9,391 nucleotides of DNA from Casp-actino8 sp046082625 (GCA_046082625.1 JBJTYE010000157.1:1-9391); one strand, 5' to 3'. Shown: positions 1 to 5,990, counted from the first letter of the stretch. Notes: generated from the sequence alone by a model not told the origin. Made by a program: numbers and translations.

Positions 1-111
1 GTCGACCCCGAGCGCGACGCGCTGAAGGAACAGCGCAAGGCTCGCAAGGCCGCCGAACAAGAAGAGGCCCGTCGGCGCCGCGAACAGGCCGCGGCGGCTC
101 GTCGCCGCTAG
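1..111 (+). CDS. C-terminal end of an unidentified protein (partial, 5' end outside window)
   Basis: Frame 1 is open from the first base and ends at TAG 109-111, giving 36 residues beginning VDPERDALKEQRKARKAAEQ. The stretch is almost entirely Lys/Arg/Glu/Gln/Ala and ends in a run of arginines, so it is probably a charged helical or disordered tail. No domain can be recognised from so little, and I do not assign a function. The even mixing of acidic and basic residues with alanine is typical of C-terminal extensions on actinobacterial proteins. Its stop codon is directly adjacent to the stop codon of the converging alkyltransferase gene, with no base between. That the reading is real rests on composition and on the clean stop at the gene boundary; moderate confidence. 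Confidence 0.6.
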   Translation, partial: VDPERDALKEQRKARKAAEQEEARRRREQAAAARRR

Positions 112-1203
112 TCAGCGGCGCAGATCGGGTTCGTCGGGCACACCCTCGTCGAGCGGCACGCCGGTGCTGTTCAGGAACATCGCCACCAGGTGGTAGTTAC
201 CGACGGTGGCGATGACGTCCAGGATCTGCTCGGTCGTGTACGCGCGTGCCAAATCGTCCCACGTCGTGTCGGACAGCGATTGCCCGTCGTGCAATTCGTC
301 GGTGGCTCGCAGGAGTACTCGATCCTCGGCCGACCACGACCGGTCCTTCGGCCCGCGCTTCACTCGGTCGATCTCGTCGTCGGTCAGACCGCAGTCCCGA
401 CCGATCAGAACGTGCTGGCCCCACTCGTAGGTGGATCGACAGTTCCATCCGGTTCGGAGAATCAGGAGCTCGCGTTCGCGGGCCGGCACGGAATTCTTGG
501 ACAGCACGTGCGACGCGAACACCAGCCATCTCTTCAACATGGCCGGGTGATTGGCCAGAACTCCGAAAATGTTCAACGGTCGCCCATCGGGGCCGGTGAG
601 TCCCTTGGCGAAGATGTCCTCGAGGCGCGGATCATCGGATGCGGTGCGCAGAGCGAGCCGGGCCGGCAGATGACGGCGCTCGTGCTCCAGTAGAGAGCGT
701 TTGGTGTCCACACCGGCGGCGAAACCGGTCAGCGATCCGTCCCCGCCGATCACCCGGTGACAGGGCACGATGATGCCGAGGGGATTGCGGCCATTGGCGG
801 CACCGACGGCACGGGCCTTGCGCGCGTCGCCCAGGCGTCGGGCCTGTTCGCCGTAGCTGATGGTCTCGCCGTACGGAATGGTGCGCAGCACCCGCCACAC
901 ATCCCGCTGGAACGGTGTGCCCTCGGGATCGAGCGGGAGATCGAAGTCCACCCGTGTGCCGGCGAAGTACTCCTCGAGTTGCGTCACGGCACGATCGGCG
1001 ATGAGCGCGGCTTCCTCCGATCCTTTCGTTCCGACAATGTCGATCCTTGAACCGACCACTTCCGACTCCCAGGACACCGACCGCACGCCGCGCCAGGAGG
1101 CTTCGATCATCACGGTGCCCATGGAGGTGACGAGGGAACGGTTGACGAGTTCATCGGAGCCGTTCGAGATCCGCTTCGAGGCCATGGATCCATTGTGGTC
1201 CAT
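112..1203 (-). CDS. ogt: Ogt/MGMT DNA alkyltransferase fused to a CMD/AhpD-fold domain
   Basis: A 363-residue protein with two full-length domains. Residues about 28-178 are a methylated-DNA--protein-cysteine S-methyltransferase, which moves the alkyl group from O6-alkylguanine to its own cysteine in a one-shot repair reaction. PCHRV is at 147-151. Acceptor Cys148, His149 and Glu175 have the spacing of human MGMT Cys145/His146/Glu172. Tyr117, Arg131 and Asn140 match human Tyr114, Arg128 and Asn137. Residues about 185-350 resemble the carboxymuconolactone decarboxylase/AhpD family (NIFGVLANHP near 211-220, Cys255 followed by YEWGQH at 259-264). The AhpD CxxC pair is reduced to one Cys, so peroxidase-reductant activity is unlikely; a decarboxylase, hydrolase or structural role is open. 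ATG 1203-1201 is chosen because GGAGGGG lies 11-12 nt upstream; Met7 and Met28 are alternatives. No stop or frameshift separates the domains. The alkyltransferase call is very secure; the role of the second domain is unknown. Confidence 0.92.
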   Translation of the reverse strand: MDHNGSMASKRISNGSDELVNRSLVTSMGTVMIEASWRGVRSVSWESEVVGSRIDIVGTKGSEEAALIADRAVTQLEEYFAGTRVDFDLPLDPEGTPFQRDVWRVLRTIPYGETISYGEQARRLGDARKARAVGAANGRNPLGIIVPCHRVIGGDGSLTGFAAGVDTKRSLLEHERRHLPARLALRTASDDPRLEDIFAKGLTGPDGRPLNIFGVLANHPAMLKRWLVFASHVLSKNSVPARERELLILRTGWNCRSTYEWGQHVLIGRDCGLTDDEIDRVKRGPKDRSWSAEDRVLLRATDELHDGQSLSDTTWDDLARAYTTEQILDVIATVGNYHLVAMFLNSTGVPLDEGVPDEPDLRR

Positions 1204-1262
1204 GGCCCCCCATCCCCTCCAGGGCGTGCTCGGCGTCTCGTCACCTCGAGCGGGCAGAGCCG

Positions 1263-1268
1263 TATCCT
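1263..1268 (+). promoter_or_regulatory. Probable -10 box (TATCCT) for a leaderless transcript
   Basis: TATCCT fits the actinobacterial TANNNT -10 pattern. Exactly six bases separate it from the GTG at 1275, so transcription would begin on the start codon. There is no Shine-Dalgarno sequence before that GTG, which agrees with leaderless translation. No convincing -35 element is seen. The box before the gene at 8338 has the same geometry. Confidence 0.45.
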
Positions 1269-1274
1269 GATCCC

Positions 1275-1502
1275 GTGAGCCCTGCCGATTCAGACGGTCA
1301 CATCGAGCGAGAACGCCGGATCATGGCGCGCCAGGCCGCGGCCCTTCGGGATATCGAAACCGACGATCCGGGTGACCGAGACCAGCGCGCTGATGCCATC
1401 GAGGCGGCCAATGCCGACCGGATTCGACATGGACTGGCCGAACTCAAGACGGAGGGCGAGTTTCATCGAAAGGCCGTGGCACTTGGCCTTGTCGTCCGAT
1501 GA
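1275..1502 (+). CDS. Small charged protein of unknown function, 75 aa
   Basis: The 75-residue reading frame starts at GTG 1275 and stops at TGA 1500-1502. An internal ATG at 1323 (Met17) is the main alternative start. I do not recognise the family. The protein is soluble, rich in Arg, Asp, Glu and Ala, and likely mostly helical; it ends in a small hydrophobic-basic segment (HRKAVALGLVVR). All eleven arginine codons are CGN, the native style of the window, unlike the next gene. Its end overlaps the probable start of the nucleotidyltransferase-like gene by about 20 bp, so the two may be translationally coupled. That arrangement recalls small-antitoxin plus nucleotidyltransferase pairs, but nothing in the sequence proves an antitoxin role. 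That it is a real gene rests on codon style, the well-placed -10 box and the compact junction. Confidence 0.5.
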   Translation: MSPADSDGHIERERRIMARQAAALRDIETDDPGDRDQRADAIEAANADRIRHGLAELKTEGEFHRKAVALGLVVR

Positions 1503-1803
1503 CCTGAGGGCCATCCTGGCCCAGAACGGTATTGAAACCGTACTGATAGGAGCTCATGCCGCCAACAGATACAGGTTGGAGGCCAGGCAGACGGTGGATG
1601 TCGATTTCTTGGCTTCGAGTCTGGTTGGAGCAGCAGAGGCCCTGCGCGCCGCTGGCTGTACGGTCCGCGAAGTCAGAGAGGACGGCACCACGTATCTCCT
1701 GTCGGCGAGAATTGGAGCCACGGTCGACGATTCGTACGTGGAACAGGCAGCGCAGCAGTGGGGTGTTACTGATCACTGGCAGGAGATCCGCGCCGAACCC
1801 TGA
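1483..1803 (+). CDS. AbiEii/MNT-like nucleotidyltransferase fold protein, apparently internally deleted
   Basis: From TTG 1483 the frame encodes about 106 residues and ends at TGA 1801-1803. The first half matches the core of AbiEii-like minimal nucleotidyltransferases: IETVLIGAHAANRY is the Gly-containing nucleotide-binding turn, and TVDVDF carries the metal-binding Asp-x-Asp. The last part (DDSYVEQAAQQWGVTDHW) resembles the usual C-terminal motif of the same family. The segment that normally lies between them (the strand with the third acidic residue, then helices with a Lys-containing motif and a RD-x-DD-type stretch) is missing, so the protein is about half to two thirds of the length I expect. 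Start is uncertain: TTG 1483, with GAAAGG nine bases upstream, gives a sensible N-terminus; in-frame GTG 1372 and later ATGs would only add sequence antisense in character. Six of nine arginines are AGA/AGG, pointing to foreign origin. It may be a remnant without activity. Confidence 0.55.
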   Translation: MALSSDDLRAILAQNGIETVLIGAHAANRYRLEARQTVDVDFLASSLVGAAEALRAAGCTVREVREDGTTYLLSARIGATVDDSYVEQAAQQWGVTDHWQEIRAEP

Positions 1804-1805
1804 AA

Positions 1806-1857
1806 GGGGACTCATCCGGACTCGAACGAAGCGGTCCTGATTCGCGACCGAGTCCTC
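1806..1857. other. Inverted repeat between nucleotidyltransferase and DHA2 transporter genes
   Basis: GGGGACTC (1806-1813) can pair with GAGTCCTC (1850-1857) over eight positions, one of them a G-T wobble. A smaller GGAC/GTCC pair (1818-1821 with 1834-1837) lies in the loop, and GGACTCG (1818-1824) also matches CGAGTCC (1849-1855). It could be a weak terminator for the upstream gene or an operator for the transporter gene. The long loop and lack of a clear T-run argue against a strong intrinsic terminator. Confidence 0.3.
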
Positions 1858-1865
1858 CTTCATTG

Positions 1866-1885
1866 TAGGGTGCAAGTAACGGAGG
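1866..1885 (+). promoter_or_regulatory. Candidate -10 box and ribosome binding site of the DHA2 transporter gene
   Basis: TAGGGT (1866-1871) fits TANNNT and would place the transcript start near 1878. GGAGG (1881-1885) is a strong Shine-Dalgarno sequence four bases before ATG 1890, which decides the start. No clear -35 box is visible. The short leader contrasts with the leaderless arrangement inferred at 1275 and 8338. Confidence 0.4.
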
Positions 1886-1889
1886 ATGT

Positions 1890-3437
1890 ATGAAAGACGA
1901 CAGCCCGACGATCGCCCACGAGGAGTCGGCGAACTCGGCTCCGGTGCCGGCCGGTGCGCTCACCCAACGACAGATCTACGTGGTCTTCGCCGGTGTGATG
2001 GCGGGTCTGGCGTTGTCGGCCCTCGATGGCACCATCGTGTCCACCGCGCTCGCCACCATCATCGGTGACCTCGGTGGGATCAAGTACTACGCCTGGGTGG
2101 GGACGGCCTACATGCTCACCAGCACCACGGCCACCCCGTTGTTCGGAAAACTCTCCGACCTCTACGGGCGGCGCGCACTCTTCCAGACCGCCATCATCAC
2201 CTTCATCGTCGGATCACTGGTCTGTGGCCTCGCCCAGAACATGTGGCACCTGGTGGTGGCCCGCGGTATCCAGGGCATCGGCGGAGGTGGACTCTTCGCT
2301 TTGTCCTTCGCCATCATCGGCGACGTCGTCCCTCCACGGGAACGCGGCAAGTACGTGGGATTCATCACCAGCATCTTCACCATCTCCAGCGTGCTGGGTC
2401 CGCTCCTCGGCGGCTTCATCGTGGACAACACCTCCTGGCGCTGGATCTTCCTCGTGAACCTGCCCGTGGGCATCGTGGCTCTCGTCATCACCGACCGCGC
2501 CTTGCGCTTGCCCTTCGTACGACACGCACGCAAGATCGACTACGTCGGAGCGACCCTGCTGGTGTTCGCGGTGAGCTGTCTGCTTCTCGGTCTGTCGTGG
2601 ACCGGCGAGTCCTACGGATGGACGGCACCGTCGACACTGGCCTTCTTCGCGGTCGCCACCATCGGCACCTCGACCTTCATCCGCTGGGAACAGCGAACCG
2701 CGGATCCGATCATCCCGCTCGTGATGCTGAAGATCGACGTGGTGCGCTCGGTGGTGCCGATGATGGTCCTCATCGGTGCGGTGTTCTTCGGCGCCAACAC
2801 CTTCATGCCGCTGTACCTCCAAGGGGTCACCGGCGTGTCGGCCACCAACTCGGGACTGCTGCTGGTTCCGCTGGCCGCGTCGGTGGCGATCTCGGCCACC
2901 ATCTCCGGTCGCATCACCGCCCGCACCGGCATCTACAAGCCCTGGCTGCCTCTCGGAGCCTTCACGGCCTCCTGCGGACTCCTCATGGTCTCCTTCCTCG
3001 GGACCACGCACGGGTATCTCTACGTGGCCATGGTCGGATCGGCGCTCTTGGGATGCGGGATGGGCCTGATCATGCCCACCGGAACCCTGTCGGTCCAGAA
3101 CGCCGTTCCCATGCACGAAATGGGCACGGCGTCTTCGGTGGTGATCTTCATGCGCCAACTCGGCGGTGCGATCGGACTGGCGGCGTATGGAGGTTTGTTC
3201 AGTGCTCAGCTGTCCGATCGCATCGATCCGGATCTCATTCGCGCCCCGCGCGAGATCAAGAATCTCCCCGGACCAGAGAAGGAACAGGCTCTCGACGTCC
3301 TGACGCATGCCATCAACATGGTCTTCCGCGGTGCGGTGCCGGTGATGATCATCGCCTTCTTCATCGCCCTCACCGTTCCGGCACGACCGTTGCGCAGCAC
3401 GACCTCCATCAACGATGGGAGCCAGACGGCTCACTGA
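1890..3437 (+). CDS. DHA2-family (EmrB/QacA type) 14-helix MFS drug:H+ antiporter
   Basis: A 515-residue inner-membrane protein that by family would export drugs or other amphipathic compounds in exchange for protons. Motif D1, LDGTIVSTAL, is at 45-54 in helix 1 with the membrane Asp46. Motif A, GKLSDLYGRR, is at 86-95. Motif B, RGIQGIGGGG, is at 125-134. Motif C starts with GPLLGG at 170-175 and ends near Gly194. About 14 hydrophobic segments can be counted, the last at about 480-497, and the length is normal for the family. The first 25 residues are a polar cytoplasmic tail. The start is fixed by GGAGG just upstream. Arginine codons are all CGN, showing a resident gene. The last 29 bp overlap the end of the converging MFS gene. 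No regulator gene lies beside it, although an inverted repeat sits in its upstream gap. The substrate cannot be read from sequence. Confidence 0.92.
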   Translation: MKDDSPTIAHEESANSAPVPAGALTQRQIYVVFAGVMAGLALSALDGTIVSTALATIIGDLGGIKYYAWVGTAYMLTSTTATPLFGKLSDLYGRRALFQTAIITFIVGSLVCGLAQNMWHLVVARGIQGIGGGGLFALSFAIIGDVVPPRERGKYVGFITSIFTISSVLGPLLGGFIVDNTSWRWIFLVNLPVGIVALVITDRALRLPFVRHARKIDYVGATLLVFAVSCLLLGLSWTGESYGWTAPSTLAFFAVATIGTSTFIRWEQRTADPIIPLVMLKIDVVRSVVPMMVLIGAVFFGANTFMPLYLQGVTGVSATNSGLLLVPLAASVAISATISGRITARTGIYKPWLPLGAFTASCGLLMVSFLGTTHGYLYVAMVGSALLGCGMGLIMPTGTLSVQNAVPMHEMGTASSVVIFMRQLGGAIGLAAYGGLFSAQLSDRIDPDLIRAPREIKNLPGPEKEQALDVLTHAINMVFRGAVPVMIIAFFIALTVPARPLRSTTSINDGSQTAH

Positions 3438-4623
3438 GGCGAGTCGCCCGGGCGCGGCTCGAGAGCAGGACCAGGCCCGCCACGGCGAAGATGGTGGCCA
3501 CCATGAAGATGGTTCTCTTGCCCCAGATCTCACCGACGGTGCCCAGTCCCAGACCTCCGACGACGCCGCCGACTTCGAAGAACATGGTGAAGCTGGCCAC
3601 CACCTCGACGCGTTCGTCATCAGAGGTGTCCTGCACCGCCATGGCCAGAAGCGACGGATACAAGAAGGAGGCGCCGATGGCGAAGAAGAAGGTCCCGATC
3701 CAGATTCCGAGTCCGCTTCCGAGAACCGCCACCGCGACCACGGCGATCATGATCGACGTCAAAGCGGCACCGACACTGCGATGCAGACCGATCGTCTCGG
3801 GTAGCCGGGCACCGAACAGACGGATCACCAGACACACGATGCTGTAGAAGGTGAAGAAGGCTGCCGAGCCGCCGAGTCCCAATTCCTTGGCATACGTCGG
3901 CACGAAAGCATTGAAAGAGGTCCAGGCGGCGATCCCGAGAGCCATCAATGCTCCCGGCACCAAGGCCTTGGGATGCAACCACCGTGACAGCAATGAGCGA
4001 CGGGGAGTCACCCGGACTGCGGACGTCGTCATCCGACCGACCCGGGACAAGCCTGGGGCGACGAGTGGAATGATCCCCGACAGGAGACACAACCCGGCGG
4101 CCACGACGAAGACTGCATCGAATCGACCGACTCCGAGGCCGCGGGCGGTTTCGGCGACGTCACCCATCACCCACTCGCCGATGATCGGCCCGAGAGACAA
4201 CCCGCCGAAAACCGCCACCGACAGGTAACTGGCACCTTCGGCCTTACGGTTGTCCGGACTGAATTCCACGATCAACGTCGCCGCTCCCACGAAGAGAGCG
4301 GCCTCGCCGATTCCGGTCAAGGCGCGCAGGGGCAACACCTGCCAGGGAGAGGTGACCATCACCAGTCCGAGAGCCGCCACCGCTCCGAGGAAGCCACCGG
4401 TCGCCATGAGCACCCTCAGACCCCAGGTGTTGCCCACCCAGGTCAGACCGGGCCGCACCAGTACGGCCGCTCCGCTGAAGGCCACCGCCGCGGCGCCGAT
4501 CATGGCCTCGCCGTAGCCGAATCCGTTCTCGATGAACACCGGAAGCGTCGGAATGAACACCCCGACGCTCATGTAATAGGCCGCCGACGACAGCGTGACC
4601 AGAAGGAACGGAAGCGTGATCAT
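3409..4623 (-). CDS. MFS transporter, 12 helices, substrate unknown
   Basis: A 404-residue membrane protein of the major facilitator superfamily, starting MITLPFLLVTLSSAAYYMSV. About twelve hydrophobic segments are visible, with a basic central loop at about 193-220 (RVGRMTTSAVRVTPRRS) that splits the two six-helix halves. Motif A between helices 2 and 3 is degenerate (RPGLTWVGNTWGLRVL, 57-72), lacking the usual Asp. LRALTGIGEAALF near 99-111 corresponds to the motif B region. The open frame continues far upstream antisense-like through the acyl-CoA dehydrogenase gene; ATG 4623-4621 is chosen because hydrophobic coding starts there and GGGAG lies 11 nt before it. It is the third gene of a probable operon with the molybdenum hydroxylase and acyl-CoA dehydrogenase, so import or export of their substrate or product is a reasonable guess. 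Its 3' end overlaps the DHA2 gene. Confidence 0.9.
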   Translation of the reverse strand: MITLPFLLVTLSSAAYYMSVGVFIPTLPVFIENGFGYGEAMIGAAAVAFSGAAVLVRPGLTWVGNTWGLRVLMATGGFLGAVAALGLVMVTSPWQVLPLRALTGIGEAALFVGAATLIVEFSPDNRKAEGASYLSVAVFGGLSLGPIIGEWVMGDVAETARGLGVGRFDAVFVVAAGLCLLSGIIPLVAPGLSRVGRMTTSAVRVTPRRSLLSRWLHPKALVPGALMALGIAAWTSFNAFVPTYAKELGLGGSAAFFTFYSIVCLVIRLFGARLPETIGLHRSVGAALTSIMIAVVAVAVLGSGLGIWIGTFFFAIGASFLYPSLLAMAVQDTSDDERVEVVASFTMFFEVGGVVGGLGLGTVGEIWGKRTIFMVATIFAVAGLVLLSSRARATRLSEPSGSHR

Positions 4624-4648
4624 GGGCGACGACGCTCCCGAATCCTCT

Positions 4649-4668
4649 GATCGATTCCGGAATCGATC
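4649..4668. promoter_or_regulatory. Perfect 20-bp palindrome, candidate operator
   Basis: GATCGATTCC is followed at once by its exact reverse complement GGAATCGATC, centred at 4658/4659. It lies in the 59-bp gap between the acyl-CoA dehydrogenase stop and the MFS start, 26 bp before the MFS start codon. Flanking CCTC (4644-4647) and GAGG (4669-4672) extend the symmetry past a one-base bulge. The length and absence of a spacer suit a dimeric repressor such as a TetR-type protein; an RNA hairpin is the alternative. No T-run follows, so an intrinsic terminator is unlikely. Confidence 0.5.
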
Positions 4669-4682
4669 GAGGGGACGAGAAC

Positions 4683-5918
4683 TCAATGCGGAGACGGTTC
4701 CTTGGGCAGACCGAGGACCCGCTCTCCAACCACATTGCGCTGGATCTGACTGGTTCCGCCCCAGATCGTCTCGGATCGGCTGAAGAAGAACGCCGACTGC
4801 ATGGGGCTCACCGGATATCCGGGACGCCGCTTCTCTCGGGCCACACCGGGCCACGATCCGCCCTCGGGTCCGGCATCCACCAGCATCGAGTGGGGCCCGT
4901 GGATGTCGAGGGCCAATTCCATGGCCGCCTTGTGCATCTCGGACCAGAACATCTTGTTGGTGATGCCGAGGGCCATCACCCCGAAATCCTTGGCGTTGTT
5001 CAAGGTGGCAGTGAGCGACCGCAATCCGTTGATGCGAAGGATCTGGATCTTGGAGTAGTACTCCATCAACCGCTGTCGGATGTCGTCCCGTTCGATGGCC
5101 CCGTTCTCCTTGGCGGCCAGCACCATCAACCGGTACTCCTCCTCGAAACGCCGGTACCCGGTGGTGGCACTCATCCCGCGTTCGAAGGCCAAGGTGGAGT
5201 TGGCCACCTTCCAACCGTTGTTCACGCCGCCCACCACGTTGTCCTTGGGACAACGGGCATTGGTGAAGAACACTTCGCAGAATTCCGCCGTACCGTCGGG
5301 CTGCACGATGCCGCGTACTTCCACGCCCTCTTGGCGCATCGGCACCAAGAGATACGAGATGCCCTTGTGCTTGGGGGCATCGGGATCGGTGCGGGTCAAC
5401 AAGAAGCAGTAGTCGGCGTGATGTCCGCCGGTGGTCCACACCTTCTGGCCGTTGATGATCCACTCGTCACCGTCGAGGACGGCAGTGGTCTTCAAGGACG
5501 CCAGGTCCGATCCGGAGTTCGGCTCGCTGAAGCCCTGACACCAACGGGTCCTGCCGTTCATGATGTTGGGCAGGAACTCCTTCTTCTGCTCTTCGGTTCC
5601 CCATTGCAGAAGAGTCGGTCCGACGAGAGTGTCACCGAAGAAGTCGGCCCGCAGCGGCGCCTTCCGAGCGGCGAACTCTTCGGCCAGCACCACACCTTGC
5701 ATGGTGGTCAGGCCCTTACCGCCGTATTCCTTGGGCCAGGTGGCGCAGATCCAGCCACCGGCGAACAACTTGGCGGGCCATCCGTCGTTGAAGGCCTTGC
5801 GCTCGTCGGCCGACAACTCGAATCCTGGACGTCCCCAACCCGAAGGGAGGTTGTCGTCCAGCCACTTGCGAATCTCGGTACGGAATTCCTCGGCGTCGGC
5901 GGGGTAGCTCAGATCCAT
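4683..5918 (-). CDS. Acyl-CoA dehydrogenase (FadE type)
   Basis: A 411-residue FAD flavoenzyme that by family oxidises an acyl-CoA to the 2,3-enoyl-CoA and hands electrons to ETF. The N-terminal helical domain covers about 1-120. The middle beta domain holds the flavin/substrate signature WCQGFSEPNSGSDLASL (126-142), then INGQKVWTTGGHHADY (155-170). The C-terminal helical domain ends in IWGGTSQIQRN (385-395) and ERVLGLP. The catalytic Glu of medium-chain enzymes (EGTSQIQR) is Gly387 here; Glu246 in LAFERG sits where isovaleryl-CoA and long-chain dehydrogenases keep their base, so the enzyme is probably active with that residue. The substrate is unknown. ATG 5918 is chosen because homologous-looking sequence begins at MDLSYPADAEEF; an in-frame GTG at 5987 would add 23 poorly conserved-looking residues. 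It lies 72 bp after the molybdenum hydroxylase gene and 59 bp before the MFS gene on the same strand. Confidence 0.93.
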   Translation of the reverse strand: MDLSYPADAEEFRTEIRKWLDDNLPSGWGRPGFELSADERKAFNDGWPAKLFAGGWICATWPKEYGGKGLTTMQGVVLAEEFAARKAPLRADFFGDTLVGPTLLQWGTEEQKKEFLPNIMNGRTRWCQGFSEPNSGSDLASLKTTAVLDGDEWIINGQKVWTTGGHHADYCFLLTRTDPDAPKHKGISYLLVPMRQEGVEVRGIVQPDGTAEFCEVFFTNARCPKDNVVGGVNNGWKVANSTLAFERGMSATTGYRRFEEEYRLMVLAAKENGAIERDDIRQRLMEYYSKIQILRINGLRSLTATLNNAKDFGVMALGITNKMFWSEMHKAAMELALDIHGPHSMLVDAGPEGGSWPGVAREKRRPGYPVSPMQSAFFFSRSETIWGGTSQIQRNVVGERVLGLPKEPSPH

Positions 5919-5936
5919 TCCGACAGTCTCTCGCAG

Positions 5937-5974
5937 GGGGCCGTCCGGCCCCAACCCGGGTGATGTCCGGCCCC
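5937..5974. repeat. GC hairpin with spaced 10-bp direct repeat in the gap before the acyl-CoA dehydrogenase gene
   Basis: GGGGCC (5937-5942) pairs with GGCCCC (5947-5952) around a four-base loop, a compact six-pair GC stem that in the - strand mRNA would sit 18 nt before the acyl-CoA dehydrogenase start. GTCCGGCCCC occurs at 5943-5952 and again at 5965-5974, 22 bp apart, close to two helical turns. It could be an mRNA hairpin that tunes expression between the two genes, or paired half-sites for a regulator. GC-rich gaps produce such matches by chance fairly often. Confidence 0.35.
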
Positions 5975-5990
5975 GGTCATCGATCACAGA

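Noticed and set aside
1275..1803. A confirmed toxin-antitoxin pair
   Set aside because: The small protein has no known antitoxin motif, codon use differs between the two genes, and the nucleotidyltransferase appears incomplete; kept only as a hypothesis.
1806..1857. Strong intrinsic terminator after the nucleotidyltransferase-like gene
   Set aside because: The loop is about 36 nt and no T-run follows the right arm, so it is listed only as an inverted repeat.
1444..1875. A 143-codon - strand frame opposite the nucleotidyltransferase-like gene
   Set aside because: The + strand carries recognisable nucleotidyltransferase motifs here; the antisense frame shows none.
2214..3620. A 468-codon - strand frame opposite the DHA2 gene
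   Set aside because: The translation is an Asp/Glu/Arg/His/Gly-rich shadow of transmembrane codons with no recognisable domain.
4624..5463. Long N-terminal extension of the 12-helix MFS gene up to 5463
   Set aside because: This part lies in the other frame of the acyl-CoA dehydrogenase gene on the same strand and has low-complexity shadow composition; hydrophobic coding and a ribosome binding site appear only at ATG 4623.
5919..5987. Extension of the acyl-CoA dehydrogenase start to GTG 5987
   Set aside because: The extra 23 residues (MIDDRGRTSPGLGPDG...) do not look like the family, and the region holds a hairpin; ATG 5918 matches the usual N-terminus.
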